Below are positions 10,473 through 23,574 of a stretch of DNA of 64,000 nt, piece after piece. The translations under genes were made by a program, and so were the position numbers. The DNA is taken from contig UESW01003832.1 in assembly GCA_900491605.1 (NCBI GenBank), forward strand, positions 442,567 through 506,566. Direction: 5' to 3'. The notes beneath the pieces were generated by a model. It was not told the DNA's origin and searched no databases. It saw only the letters and a list, made by a program, of their open reading frames with translations. Numbering within the stretch: position 1 is the stretch's first letter; each line of letters begins with the position of its first letter. This DNA is from Calamus simplicifolius (Eukaryota; Streptophyta; Magnoliopsida; Arecales; Arecaceae).

Positions 10473-13262
10473 ATAAATAATATTAAGGATTGATTTATGG
10501 TGATGATTATATATGATCATATTTTTATTTGATTGAGATTGATGGAGTATAGTTGGATTATTGAGTAACAAGTGAAGTAGGAGTCTTTGTATCTATTTAT
10601 ACACGATATGTTTGCATATACTTTGATAGCATACATCAAGATTTTGTATGCATTGTTTTATCATTATGTTTTAGTTGCATGTATATGGCATATGTTTAAC
10701 TATGATAAATGATGTGTAGGTCATATATAGTTATGGCATATTATATATTATGCTAGAATGGTCTATGATGTTGATAATGTGGGTTTAGAATTTAATTTGC
10801 ATATTAAAATATTAAAGTGGTGATGTAGGGCAAGATGTAATAAAAGGCATGTGGAGTAATTATTGAGGGTGATGTGGTGGCATTGAGGCAAGGCCTATAG
10901 CTAATTTAATTTAGATATAAATCCAATGAGGTGATTGCCTAACTTGATTTATAACACCTATTATAAGTAAGTTATTGATAGATGGCACTAGTTCAAGCCA
11001 ACTTGGTTGAGTTGAGTCTAAACATGTGGCATTGGAGGGTAAGGCCTAGAATTGGTTTAAGCCCGACAAAGAATTGGTCTTCATAGTCGTAGGCAATTAG
11101 ATTAGGTTTGTGATGCATAACACTAATGTGAGAACCAACTTGAGCATTAGATGGTAGCTAAATTAGGTTTATACATATAGAGTACTAGCTAAGGTGACAC
11201 AAATATATATCTTTAGCATACCTTTGATACTAGTATGGTAGATTCGTCGGTATATAGAGCATATTAGTATATCAGTAAGGCTAGCAAGCTAGTATTACTA
11301 TTGTAGTGATTCTTGATATGACATCGAAGTGGCATAGTTTAACGCCATATAAGATAAAAGATGATAAAAATTTCTTTTATATTTGACATATGGTTTTATA
11401 GCTTGGTTTACAACATGATTTATTTTGTCGAATATTCTGTTTTATATTATATAGCTATTTTATTTTAATTGCATATCCATATTTGTATGGGCAAGAATTG
11501 CTGCTGGGTTGTTAGCTCATAATAAACCATATCTTTTACATTGATAAATTTGAGATGCAGTTGATGATAACATTTTGGATTTATTTGTTACCTTAGCATG
11601 GTATGATTTTTTTTTTTTTCAATGTTGAGGATGTATGCCATTAAGGATGGCATGTTATACTATGTAGATACGAGATGCATATTTTACTTTGATATTATGT
11701 TTGAATTATTTAGATGTTGAAGATGAACAGATCTTGCATGCTTTAGTGTTTTACTCTAAAGATATGTAGCTGTATTGCGATTATTCTAAATCAGTGTGAC
11801 AATTATAGTGACCCTAATTAGAATATTTATTTGGGTGCGATCTATATGTTCAGATGGTGAGGCCGCTTGTAGCCGGTCCAATCATGTTTACTACTACGCC
11901 ATTCCCTAGTGAAGATTTCCCACCATCTTAACTCGTTTGGTGTCGTAGTTTCAGGTTGATGAGTAATGTTAAGAAATTCATTTCAACACTTTAATATTGT
12001 AGGTTAGTGGTGATGATTAGGGATGGGCATAGGCCGAGTTGGACCGGCCAAGAGTCCGAAACATCGAGCCGGACTGGATTCAAAACGGGGTTAAGTACGG
12101 CCGGTCGAGGTTTGCCGGTGGAATTCTATCACGGGTAGGGGAATCGAGTTGTCGATCACGTTGGTAGTCCACTTCCTTTGAGAGTCTTCAATCTTTTTGA
12201 AAGCCTAGCGCCCATGGTCCTTTCTTTCCTAAATAGCCAGCTGGGTTTCTTGGTTTGTAAGCAAAGAGTATGATTCCTTCTTCCCTTGAAAAAAAAAAAA
12301 AATCTTAGGTAATATTTTATAGAAAAAATATTATCAATGGATAATCTATTCCTGCATTTTCTAGGGAATAAATTGAGGGAATAACCTATGGTTAACCATG
12401 GATTATCTCTCTAGTTAACTTTATTCCTAGCTATCCTTTTATAGTTATGGCTTTTGAAAATTTTTCCTTTTATTCCCTATTTCAACACTATCTTAGGTTA
12501 CCATCTTGGCTTTCTTGGCAACATCAGTTTTATTTCGGGATGCAAGTTGAACTACGGAATTGTGAGCTAATATTGAACTTTATTATGTTGAACAACATTT
12601 TCTTATGCATAGAAGTTGATAAAGGTATAAATTATGGAATCAAGGTAACAAGTAAGAAAAATACAATGCATGATTTAAGATAGGAAATAACATTGCAAAT
12701 AAATTAAGAAATATCACTGACCCTAAGTAGATCACATAATTTAAATCAATTCCAAAAATTTGGACCTACAACCTATCCGAACACATTTTGAAACTAATCT
12801 AGAGCCATTTCAGTTACATTGATTCAATTTTGCATCACTTATATTTAATAAAATATACATAATATTTATTGATTAATTTAATTTTTAAATTTTTTTTGCT
12901 AGACATAATAAGCAACTTATGGCTTTTTTAGGATATATTTATTTTTTAAAATTTTGTTTTTAAAAATAGAATGGTTCATTTTTAATTTAAAATTAAAGAA
13001 TTAATTTTTGAAACTGACAACCAAATTATTCATTTATTTGAGACCAATTTCAAGATTTTAGATCAATTCCTCGAACCCTGCCTGTCCATTATGTGCTTTC
13101 GGATGGACCTTACCTTATTGCCCCTTGTTGAACCACGAGAGGGCAAGCCGCAAGACCTCAATCGGACGGTCGATAGGGAGGGCTCTATTAAATTAAGAGA
13201 TTCATGGGATTCTATGTTTCCAGGGAAAAGTCTTTCTGCATCGGAAATAGTGCAGGAAGACT
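10473..13262. other. AT-rich spacer without recognisable genes
   Basis: No open frame resembling a known protein was seen. A 13- to 14-base A run at about 12288-12301 follows AGCAAAGAGTATGATTCC and could be the tail of an old retroposed sequence. Short GC-richer patches occur at 12020-12240. Confidence 0.6.
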
Positions 13263-13362
13263 GCACCGGCGTGCGGCATTGGCCGCGCGCCCATGCGGCC
13301 GCACGTGTGAAGCACGACACGCGCGTCCGCATGGACGCACGGCCAATGTCGCACGCCGGTGC
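13263..13362. repeat. 100-bp GC-rich imperfect hairpin
   Basis: Arms 13263-13298 and 13327-13362 are inverted complements with about three mismatches (ACCGGCGTGCGGCATTGGCC against a matching inverted copy ending GTCGCACGCCGGT). Pairing can extend inward through CGCACGTGT and ACACGCGCG, leaving a loop of roughly ten bases. It sits in a GC-rich island surrounded by AT-rich DNA, 1.5 kb upstream of the TOC-like gene. Confidence 0.9.
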
Positions 13363-13799
13363 GCGACTTAATGCACCGAAGGCGGTACACTAAGTCGTTT
13401 CCATGTTTCCAGTTCCATCCGTCAGCAAGGCGGCGCTTCCCGAACCTGCCCCGTCGAGTTCTCACCTTACGGGTGTAACTTAGGTCAGATTCAATTTAAA
13501 TCGGTTCATCAAATTGATTTACAACCGTATTTAAACTTATATTTACTCAATTTAAATCCGAAAGATTCAGGTTTAATCCGATTCAATTTGTAATTAATTC
13601 GGATTAGGATTGACCACAATCCGAATCCGAGAATTATCAGAACGGAAGTAGCTTATTGGCATCAGATTTTTAGAGGTATTGAAAGCGCAAGTCGGATCGG
13701 ATGAGATGACCAACTTAAAGGTGAGAAGGACAAGACCATCGATCCGAGGTAAGAAAAAGAAGGACAAATATAAATATGGACCATTCATACATTTCTTTT

Positions 13800-14275
13800 C
13801 ACCTTTCGTCTTCTTTTCTTGTTTACGGCACATCCTTCTTTTTTTGTTTACGATGCTTCCTCCTCTTCTTTATTCCAGATAATTTTTTTAATATAATATT
13901 AAAGTTCTGAATAAAATTAAGATTAAAGTTTTATAAATAAAGTTAAAATTAGAGTTAATTTTAATTCTTTTTTGTTTACGATACTTCCTTCTCTTCTTTG
14001 TTTCAAATAATTTTTTTAATATAATATTAAAGCTCTGAATAAAATTAAGATTAAAGTTTTATAAATAAAGTTAAAATTAGACAGGATTGTGATTTCATCT
14101 TCTTTTCTTGTTTACGCACCTTCGATACTTCCTCCTTTTTTTTTTTTTGTTCCAGACAATTTTTTTTAATATAATAATAAAGCTCTAAATAAAATTAAAA
14201 TTAAAGTTTTATAAATAAGTTAAAATTAGAGTTAAGATTAATATTTTATAAATATAATTAAGGTTAGAGTTGAGA
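13800..14275. repeat. imperfect tandem repeat, three units of about 130-150 bp
   Basis: Each unit has TCTTTTCTTGTTTACG or a variant, then CTTCCTCCTCTTCTT or similar, TTCCAGATAATTTTTTTAAT, ATAATATTAAAGTTCTGAAT and TTATAAATAAAGTTAAAATTA. Unit starts are near 13806, 13966 and 14100. They lie directly upstream of the TOC-like gene's leader region. Confidence 0.85.
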
Positions 14276-14279
14276 AAAT

Positions 14280-14860
14280 CCTAAGTTTCGTGAGCGCAAG
14301 TTGCGCCCCTAGTCTCACCCTGTCGATCCCTTACTCTCCTTTTCTCTGGGCCTATCTCACCAAGCCCCACGTCTCGGCCGTCCGATCCCTGCTTCCTTGG
14401 TTTTCGTCCGTCCATCTCCTTTCTATATTCATTTTCCCTCGCTTCTTACAATAGACTACGAGTCCAAATCAAGATCGATAGCGAGAGGAAAAAATATAAC
14501 AGAAAATCTTCCCCGTTTGCAAGACGGCGAAGGTTTCGAACGGCAGAAAGAGAAGGAAATAGTTAGGGTTTTGATCTCGTTTTGCATCGCCAGGTTCGTC
14601 GCCTCTTCCCCTTCTTTTATCCGAACCTTATATTTTTTGAATTCATCGTCGGAAACCCTAGATCTTAGAATCTGTTTTGATCCGAAAATTTTCTCATTTT
14701 GAGATGGATTTTGAATTTGTCCATGCGTTCTTGATTCAATCATCCTGCTATAGTTTGAGTATTTGTGTTATTTATAGTAATTGATTCGGTATTTTCTGGA
14801 GATTAGGACCTTTGGGCCTGCGGTTTAGTCTATTTTGAGGTGCTGGATCTTTAAACTCTG
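14280..14860 (+). promoter_or_regulatory. probable promoter and 5' leader of the TOC-like gene
   Basis: This C/T-rich region lies between the tandem repeat and the start codon. A weak TATA-like TCTATATTC is at about 14418. An in-frame TAA four codons upstream of the ATG (14852-14854) closes the frame. A possible leader intron donor (GCCAG|GTTCGT, about 14592) is seen, but no clear acceptor. Transcription start is not determinable from the sequence. Confidence 0.45.
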
Positions 14861-17800
14861 ATGGAAAACGAGGAGAATCGGCGGGGAGAGCCGAAGGATG
14901 AGGCAAAGGATTCTGAAGAAAACGAGGTTTTTGAGGAGGCCATGGAGCTGCCACAACACGAGCGTTCTGATTCACAAGATTTTGCTGCAAATGTTGGGGG
15001 AATTCTGGAGGATCCTGTAGATGAGAATAGGGTTGTGGGTCTTGGGAGTGAAGAGTTTGTGCAAGAAATTGATCGGGGTCCTGGTGAAACGCAAATTATT
15101 GGCCTGGAGAAGTATGATGAGGCAGTAGATATGCGGGTAATTGATAGGAGTCCTGATGAACAGGAAACAGTTGGTACCAAGAATTTTGAAATAGATGCTA
15201 TGGTCAATGATCAGAGTTCTGAGAAACAAGAAGCAAGAGTTCCTGAGAAGTTTGATGTGACAAATGATATCCAAACAAATGATCAGAATCCCGAAGAGCA
15301 AGGGGCAGCTGGTTCTATATCTGCTGGTTCTGTAGGAGAGATGGAAGCTGCTGCAGAGCCGGACTGTTGTCTTCCTCTCGAACAAGGGGAAAAAGCCATG
15401 CCTGCTGAATCGGATGGTGTGGAAGCAGATGGTGTGGTTAGTGAAAGGGTAGGAGATGATGGAGAAGTGATTTTTGAGCATAGCAAAGAAGAGTTTGTCG
15501 ATCTGAATTCTCATGATGGTGAGCTTGATGGGGTGAATTCAGATGGACCGCGTGTGGTTGTTTATGAAAAGTCTGAAAATGCCGGATCACTCAATGTGAT
15601 TTTGAATAAGAACAGTTTGAGTTGTGGGATTGACTCAAAGGAACAAATTGCTCATGATGATGGGGTTGAACAGAAGCAGGATGTTACAGTCCGCTCAAGT
15701 ACCTTTCCCATTGAGCGGACCATAGCTCAGCGGAGTGGAGAGGGGCCTTCTAAAATTGAGATTGGGCTTGCAGCTGAGACACTTGCTTCTGAGGTACAAG
15801 AAGATGAATCCAACAATTCTCTTCTCACAAATAGATTTGGAGAGTGCCCAAAAGAAGGCAGGGAACAGAGAGCCAGCTCTGATAGCAAGTCTGGTGTTAT
15901 CAAAGAGGTTGGGAGGCAATCTGTACCAGTGGAAGGTTTAGGTGACTTGAGTTCTAAAGTTATTGACAACAAGAAAACTTCTAGTCAGCAAGCACCATCT
16001 ACTTCCTCACATTTTGAGAAATTGGGTGGGTCCCCTTTGCCATCTCATCCTGCTGGCCTTGGATCTTCTGCTCCCTTACTGGAACCATCTCGCTCTCTTC
16101 AGCAACCCAGGGCACATGACTCTGTTCCTCAAAGGCAATCTCAGCCTTCTGAGGAACCTGTTCAGGGAGGATGCAGAAGAGAATGATGAGACCCGTGAAA
16201 AGCTCCAGATGATCCGGGTTAAGTTCCTGCGTCTTGCTCACAGGCTTGGCCAAACACCACACAATGTAGTTGTTGCACAAGTTCTATACAGGCTTGGGCT
16301 AGCCGAGCAGCTCAGAAGGAACACAAATCGGCCTGGTGTGTTCAGCTTTGACCAAGCTAGTGTTATGGCAGAGCAGCTTGAGGCTGCTGGACAGGAGCCC
16401 CTTGACTTCACTTCTACCATCATGGTCATAGGGAAAACTGGGGTGGGTAAGAGTGCTACCATCAATTCAATTTTTGATGAGGTTAAGTTGCAGACAGATG
16501 CCTTCCAACTGGGTACCAAGAAAGTTCAGCAAATAGAAGGAATGGTCCAAGGGATCAAAGTTAGGGTTATTGATACACCTGGCCTTTCCTCTTCTTCTTC
16601 AGATCAGCGCCAAAATGAGAAGATTCTCCACTCTGTGAAGAAGTTCATCAGCAGACTCCCCCAGATATTGTTCTTTACTTTGATCGGTTGGATATGCAGA
16701 GCAGGGATTCTGGGGATGTATCACTCTTACGGACTATAACTGACATATTTGGATCGTCCATTTGGTTCAATGCTATTGTTGTTCTAACCCATGCTGCTTC
16801 TGCTCCTCCTGATGGCCCAAATGGCAATCCATTGAGCTATGAGATGTTTGTGACGCAGCGGTCCCATGTGGTTCAGCAAGCAATCCGGCAAGCTGCCGGT
16901 GATGTGAGGCTCATGAACCCAGTTTCCTTGGTGGAAAACCACTCAGCATGCAGGATGAACAGGGCTGGTCAGAGAGTGTTGCCAAATGGTCAAGTTTGGA
17001 AGCCTCAATTGTTGTTACTTTCATTTGCTTCTAAAATTTTGGCAGAGGCAAACATGCTTCTGAAGTTGCAGGACAGTCCACCTGGAAAGCCTTTTGGATC
17101 TCGTGCGAGAGTTCCTCCTTCACCTTTCCTCCTGTCTTCTCTTCTCCAGTCAAGACCCCAACTAAAATTGCCAGAGGAGCAATTTGGTGATAATGATACC
17201 TTTGATGAGGATTTAGATGAGGAATCTGATTCGGACAATGAATTAGATTATGACGACTTACCACCATTCAAGCACCTCACAAAATCACAACTGGCTAAGC
17301 TTGACAGAGCACAGAAGAAGGCATATTTTGAGGAGTTGGACTACAGGGAGAGGCTCTTCTATAAAAAGCAGTTAAAGGAAGAGAAGAAGCGTCGGAAGCT
17401 AATGAAGAAACTGGCAGAGGCAGCTAAGGATCTGCCAAATGACTACAATAATGAGAACTTAGAAGATGAGAGCAGTGGTCCCGCATCTGTTCCTGTACCC
17501 ATGCCTGATTTGCCACTACCTACTTCTTTTGATTCTGATAATCCAACTCATCGCTACCGTTTTATAGATTCTGGCAGCCAGTGGCTCGTCAGGCCTGTGC
17601 TGGAAAACTCAAGGTTGGGATCATGATGTTGGTTATGAGGGTCTGAATGTTGAAAGGCTATTCGTAGTTCAAAACAAGATCCCAATATCTGTTGCTGGCC
17701 AGCTTACAAAGGATAAGAAGGAATGCAATCTTCAAATGGAGCTGGCAAGTTCAATTAAGCATGGTGAAGGGAAAGCAACTTCATTAGGCCTGGACATGCA

Positions 17801-18314
17801 GAGTCTCGGGAAGGATATGGCCTACACATTACGTGGTGAAACAAGGTTTAAAAATTTTAGGCGAAACAACACAGCAGCTGGGCTTTCAGTTACCCTTCTA
17901 GGGGATTCGATGTCAGCTGGCCTGAAGATTGAAGACCAGCTGGCAATCAACAAACGGCTCAGATTGCTCATGAGTGGTGGTGCAATGACTAGTCGAGGTG
18001 ATGTAGCTTATGGAGGTCGTCTGGAGGCAACCTTTAGGGACAAATATTACCCTCTAGAACGGGCTCTGTCAACTCTTGCACTCTCTGTCGTTGATTGGCA
18101 TGGGGACCTGGCAGTTGGCTGCAATGTTCAGTCTCAGATTCCTTTGGGAAAAGGAACTAATGTGATTGGCCATGCAAACCTGAGCAACAGGGGGACTGGG
18201 CAAATTGGTGTTCGATTGAATAGCTCAGAACACCTTCAGATAGCACTACTTGCATTTGTTCCCGTTTTCAGAAATGTTAAAAGAATACTATTTGGTTCTT
18301 CTCAGTCTGTGTAG
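14861..18314 (+). CDS. TOC132: TOC132/TOC120-like chloroplast outer-envelope import receptor GTPase, with three frame breaks
   Basis: The protein would be about 1,150 residues, like Arabidopsis TOC132/TOC120 (the Toc159 family), which bind precursor proteins at the chloroplast outer envelope. Residues 1 to about 430 form the acidic, poorly conserved A domain. The G domain follows, with P-loop GKTGVGKS (16431-16454), DTPG (16572-16583) and VVLTHAAS. The C-terminal membrane-anchor domain includes RPVLE, GWDHDVGYEG, SSIKHGEGKATSLGLDMQ and SVVDWHGDLAVG. The start ATG at 14861 has an in-frame stop just upstream. The frame breaks near 16150-16180, at 16653-16662 (next to CCCCC) and at 17603-17613. 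Each looks like a single-base gain or loss inside conserved sequence, so sequencing error is as likely as a pseudogene. Subfamily choice between TOC132 and TOC120 is uncertain. Confidence 0.88.
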
Positions 18315-20953
18315 CAGGTCATCTAGGCTGGGTAACATGAGAAGCTGCTGAGCAAAAATTGCAAGAAATGCCTAAGGTGGGCTATGAGCTTTTGACATCA
18401 ACATTGAGTGAAACCTATTTTCTGTGAGGCATTTCTACTTTTCTCTATGTTTTTTAAAGAGGGTACGATTTCTTGCATAATCTGTTAGACTTAGTGGTTC
18501 TCTATCGTATCAGAGCTTGCTTCAGAGAAATTGTTTCATTTCCGCTTGATGCCTTTGAGGGCAAATTCTTTCAAAACAGTGCACCATAATGATGAATGAT
18601 AAGCTTTGACCTTTGTATCTCTGAATTATTGAGTTTTTTCTTGAAAGTTCACACGATCAATATCTCTTAATCTGATTAGATGTTTCCCTATGTTTTTGTA
18701 TTTGTCTAGGATATGACAAATAGCCCAATTTCGAAGATGAACGGCAATTTGGAAGTCTACTTGTTTTATCATTATTGATGACCAACTGTTTAGGGGTTTT
18801 CTGAAGTTAGGCTAGATGACCATTTTGAGATCATATCAGTGTTTTTGTGATCTATTTATACACACAATATTTACCAGAACATGAAATTATGTAGCCTTGG
18901 AGGAGTTCTGGCTGGAGTGATGTCTTCGTCGGATTTGTTCTAGAGGCAAAGGACATATGATGATGCTTCTCAAGTCATTGCTGCCCTATGGGTCACTTTT
19001 AGAGATACTCAAGGTGGATGAGAATATAAGGGTAAGTGGAAGCTTATTTGCTCTTTTATTTCTGTTGAGGTGTTGAAGATTTTTCAGAAGAACAAAGGTA
19101 AGATTGAGAAAAAGATGAATGGAGCATTTATTGTTTGGAGCCAAGCTTTTCTTATTAATTTTGCTTCAGTTTTAGATTTTTTTTTTTAATTTTTTACATA
19201 ACAATGACGCTGGAAAAAAACTTTGCACCAAAATGATGAGGGAAGGTGCTTAAGGCATGCATGTATCAGATTAGGATTTAGGAATTATATATTAGTACAA
19301 ACAGGGAAGGTTAAACTAGATTGACTTTTGAAGTGTTGGGATGTAAAAATAGATATTGCTCGACTTTTGTGAACAACATTAAATTTGCATAAACTAACTT
19401 GTAAAGTGGTTTTAAACTAGTGTTTTCTTGTTTCAGATTACATATTTTTGAAAGTTATAGACTAAATTATTCAGGATTGAGATGCAAAATTGAATTGCTT
19501 TTGGAAAAGAAATTTAAGGGATATGTGGGCTAATAATAGCTTTAAGTATCTGTTAACTAGCAAATGAAAGGTAGTGGAACTTGTCGCTCGTCACTACTTA
19601 ATTGCCTAGATGTCATCACCTTGAATTTCTTTTAAGGGACATTAACTAAACTAGAGAAGTTGAAAACAATGCAAGCTTCTTGCTGTTGAGATTTCTCTTC
19701 AAGTCCTAAAGGAATAAAAAATTTCCTAACCTATTATATTATCAAAGATACTTTTTAGACTTTTTCAATGCAAAATAGGACCATGGGCCTGTTTCTGGCA
19801 AGAGAACAGGGTCAGGATAAGCCCTACTTAAGGCAAAGACAAATTTTAACTCTATATAACTTCGGTTAAATTGGTCATAGAGGTTTCATATTAAAAAAAG
19901 GCCTAGAGAAGTTTCTCCAATTATATCAGATTCCTGTTGTTATTCTCATTATCTGTGCATATAAATTATATTCAATCCTTAGGGAACTAAAAATTTTCTG
20001 AACTAAACTAGAAAATTATCATACCGTTTTCATGCAAATTATAATTTATAAGCCATTTTTGGCAGAAAGATAGGGCTAAAATAGTGGTCAAAATAGGGCC
20101 TATTCCAAGAAAAACAATAGTTAATTTTGTATAATTGTGATTAAAGGTATCTGTTCTTGGAATTGTATATTTGCCGTTAGAGATTGAATATAAATATGAT
20201 ATTGTTTATTCCACCCCTCAAAAGTTCTTTGAGAATTAATTACTACTAGAGTCGACCCTCATCTGCCTGGAATCTTCGCGGATCTTGTTCTCTCTTCCAT
20301 CTATCCTCTCCTAGTTCTCATTCTTGATCCCCTCCACGGTTGAGATATGAAAGAGATGGTGAACTTTTTATGCTGTCTTTGTTTATTGCTGCATTTTTCT
20401 TATATAGATGGCATAATTGATTTATTTTATTTAGAGGAAACTATTTGTCAAACTTTCTAGATTTTAGTGATGCAGTATTTATGGCCCTTAGGAGGGAATA
20501 TTTGGAGCTGAGATCAATATCTCATGAATGCATGGTTGAGATATGAAAGAGATAATGCCTTAATGATTTGTTTTATATAAATTCAGATTCGTTTGAATTA
20601 TATAAGCTACAATTTTGTTTTTCATTTTTGATAGAGTAGAATGAAGTTTCATTACATTCAGAATGAAGGTTGTAGTGGAACCTTTGCCATGGTATCCAAC
20701 ATCCAATAACTATACAAGTTGGCACATTCAAACCCCATTTCATCGAGGAGGCCCAATCTCAGCTTATAAGTTGAGGAAATAAAAAGGCTTTTGCTTTGAT
20801 ATGGGAATATGAATATGGAACAAAACAAAAAACCAGCAAAATAAGACAAGACCAGAAAGTAGTTTAGCTTGAAGTGATTATACAGATTAATAAATTGTTT
20901 CACTCTCGAATGAGAATGAGTCATGAAAACTTTTTTTTTTTTTGACACACCAA
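18315..20953. other. 3' flank of the TOC-like gene and spacer
   Basis: The first 150-250 bp is probably 3' untranslated sequence. Farther on are two diverged copies of a block (about 19720-19960 and 19980-20160), sharing GGGCCTG or GGGCCTAT and TAACTCTATATAA-like stretches. A 24-bp direct repeat (GGTTGAGATATGAAAGAGAT at about 20338 and 20532) is also present. The stretch 20640-20940, read on the minus strand, may be the amidase 3' untranslated region. A T run is at 20931-20943. No gene was seen. Confidence 0.5.
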
Positions 20954-21304
20954 TCAATGGTCCAGAGGCGGCTTTCGGACAGCCGTCGCCTGTTCGAAAG
21001 AATAGGCAATCTCAATTAACTTTGGTTCCGAACCTTTCAACCCACCAAAACAAATTCCGAAAGGAACGCCGTCAGTTCCATAGCCTGCAGGGACGCTGAT
21101 ACCTGGGTACCCGCCAATCGCAAGGGCACTACTCGCCGATGAATTTGGCGAAATAATTGCATCCAGTTGCTTCCAAGCATCAACCTTTCCCATCCTTCCA
21201 AAGAGAGTCGAGTCATGTTGGCAATCGCATCTCTCTCAACGGGGCCTATTCCACTTGTGTTTTGAGCTTCCAATAGGAGAGATTGGCCAAGTTCATCCAC
21301 CTTC
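20954..21304 (-). pseudogene. last exon of an amidase (glutamyl-tRNA amidotransferase A-like family)
   Basis: Read on the minus strand, the exon opens after a splice acceptor (CTAACCCTCATGCAG, ending about 21305). It encodes EKVDELGQSLLLEAQNTSGI, then DAIISPNSSASSALAIGGYP and ISVPAGYGTDGVPFGICFGG, ending RKPPLDH with TGA at 20954-20956. This is the C-terminal segment of plant amidase-signature enzymes, which hydrolyse amides. A frame break near 21190 separates the two halves (EGWERLM and KVDAWKQLDAI). No other amidase exon is present to the right, where a LINE lies 97 bp away in the presumed intron. It is therefore a gene fragment or the end of an interrupted gene. Confidence 0.75.
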
Positions 21305-22024
21305 TCCTGCATGAGGGTTAGTTTCACGTATAACTATCAATTTAATGATAAATTATAATACTTGATGCAAATCATGTTGCACCAAAGTGGTATACTAAGA
21401 ATTTTTTTTTTTTTTTTTTGATAGAGACGAATGATTACACCATTATAAGAAGGATCAGACCTGATATTTCAGAGTACAATAACTGGGAAAGGATCAGAGG
21501 GCAAGGGTCGCCCTGTTTCCAACTCCAAATACCAGAATGAGAGGCCACTCTGATAGTAATCCAGTTAGCAACTATATTGGCTTCACGGTAGACATGATTA
21601 ATCTGGATGTTAGGAGCTTCTAAAATCATAAAGCGGATGTCACACTAAGGAAATAGTAGGCAAGTGGAAGCTGGGCTCCGCCGGATCCAGCGAATGACAG
21701 TAATGGAATCATCTTCAATGATAAGACTATGGGCGCCCAGGATCCGAACAGCATAGGAGATACTGCCCATGCCGCATACAGTTCGGCCAGAGGCACCAAG
21801 GACTCAAGTAAGCTAAACCCTCTCGCCGCCAACATCATACCATCCGCGTCCCGAATAACAAAAGATGATCTAGCACATCTGCCACGCACACTCCCATCAA
21901 AGTTTATTTGACAAACCCTAGAGGTAGGGCTCCCAAGAAATAAAACCGTACGCTGGTTCGCTGTCGCAGCAGCAGGGGAGACTCAGTGGCCAGGGTTCAC
22001 AAATCAAGAAAACCGTGATGGGAA

Positions 22025-22694
22025 GTATACTCAGCATAAAGGGAGACAACCGCCCTGACAACCCTGCTGGGAGGAAGCATCACATCCGAGAACAGAATCC
22101 AATTCCAGATAACCATATCTGATATGCTATGTAAGCCCACAATGAATCCCGCTGGTAAATACCCCTTCCCATACCCTACTTCAATAGTCTCAAAAAAGAG
22201 ACGATGGGAAACAGAACCATACACCCAGGGACAAGCACCAGAGATCTGCCAAATCTGTCTTTCCCTAGCACAATAGAATATAGCATGATCAATTGTTTTC
22301 GCCTCAATACCATACAATGGGCACGTAGGCAGGATACTCAAACCTCTTCGTGATAGAAGTATACTCAGCATAAAGGGAGACAACCGCCCTGACAACCCTG
22401 CTGGGAGGAAGCATCACATCCGAGAACAGAATCCAATTCCAGATAACCATATCTGATATGCTATGTAAGCCCACAATGAATCCCGCTGGTAAATACCCCT
22501 TCCCATACCCTGCTTCAATAGTCTCAAAAAAGAGACGATGGGAAACAGAACCATACACCCAGGGACAAGCACCAGAGATCTGCCAAATCTGTCTTTCCCT
22601 AGCACAATAGAATATAGCATGATCAATTGTTTTTCGCCTCAATACCACACAATGGGCACGTAGGCAGGATACTCAAACCTCTTCGTGATAGAAG
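22025..22694. repeat. 334-bp tandem duplication inside the LINE
   Basis: Positions 22025-22358 are repeated almost identically at 22359-22694, from GTATACTCAGCATAAAGGGA to CCTCTTCGTGATAGAAG. Only a few differences were seen: CCCTACTT/CCCTGCTT, a T-run length and ATACCATA/ATACCACA. It doubles the zinc-binding tail, giving overlapping frames on the minus strand. Confidence 0.95.
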
Positions 22695-23574
22695 GGAGCA
22701 GGTAGGAAGAATATCCCGAGCCAGCTTTCAGATAAAGTCTCACTCTAGGGTGAACGAGCAGATGCCAAATTCAGTCCAATTCCATCGATTCCTGAGGGTG
22801 GGGTCTGTAAATAGACAGGAGGTCCCTTATAGGAGCACGAGATAAGCAAGATCTCCTTCACACCTTGGTATCAGTAATAGCACCCGAAAAGAGAGGAATA
22901 GATAGAATACGCCGGCATAGCTCATCCCGAGAGGACGATCAAGCAGAACGATCGGGGGAAATAAGATCACTAACTCACATACCATAAGAAATGTCTGGGC
23001 AAACAAAGGTCGGCCAGCGAGACATGGGGAGGTCAACAATCTACATATCTTGAGTGGCATCCATCGATGTTCCGTCACCAATCATCCAGGAGGTACAGTT
23101 CAGGATTGTCGGAGCATATCGACAGACCTCTTTTCAAAAAAAGGAGTGCCCTCGGTAGACTGAGAAGGAGTGGAAGAGTTCCAGCTATCGTACTTGGCTC
23201 GCATGAAGGAACTCCACAAACAATGCTGATCAAGCAAGAATCGAGAGACATGCTTAGCAGTCAACGCCTCTCTCCTGACAGACAGCGACTGGATCCCAAG
23301 TCCACCCTCGGCCGTCGGCAAGTAGACTGTGTGCCAAGCCAAGAGATGAACACCGTGGCCCTCCTGCATCGATGCCCAGAGGAAGTCCCGAAAGTATCTC
23401 TTAATCTTCCGCAAACAGGCCAAAGGAATGGCAGTGTTAGATAAGAGATAGCTCGACACAGAAGATAGCACTGAGCGGATAAGAGTAATCCTCGCCATTA
23501 TAGAAAGCTTGGAAACCTACTAGCCGTCCAGACGATCACGGATCCGCCTTACAAGATAGCTGAAATCCGAACAC

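Noticed and set aside
13263..13362. tRNA or rRNA gene at the GC-rich hairpin
   Set aside because: No cloverleaf, no A/B box pair and no rRNA similarity; it is a single long stem.
20931..21304. Processed (retroposed) amidase copy because of a T run 12 bases beyond the stop
   Set aside because: The exon is preceded by an intron-like acceptor and AT-rich intron sequence, so it is a genomic fragment, not a spliced cDNA copy.
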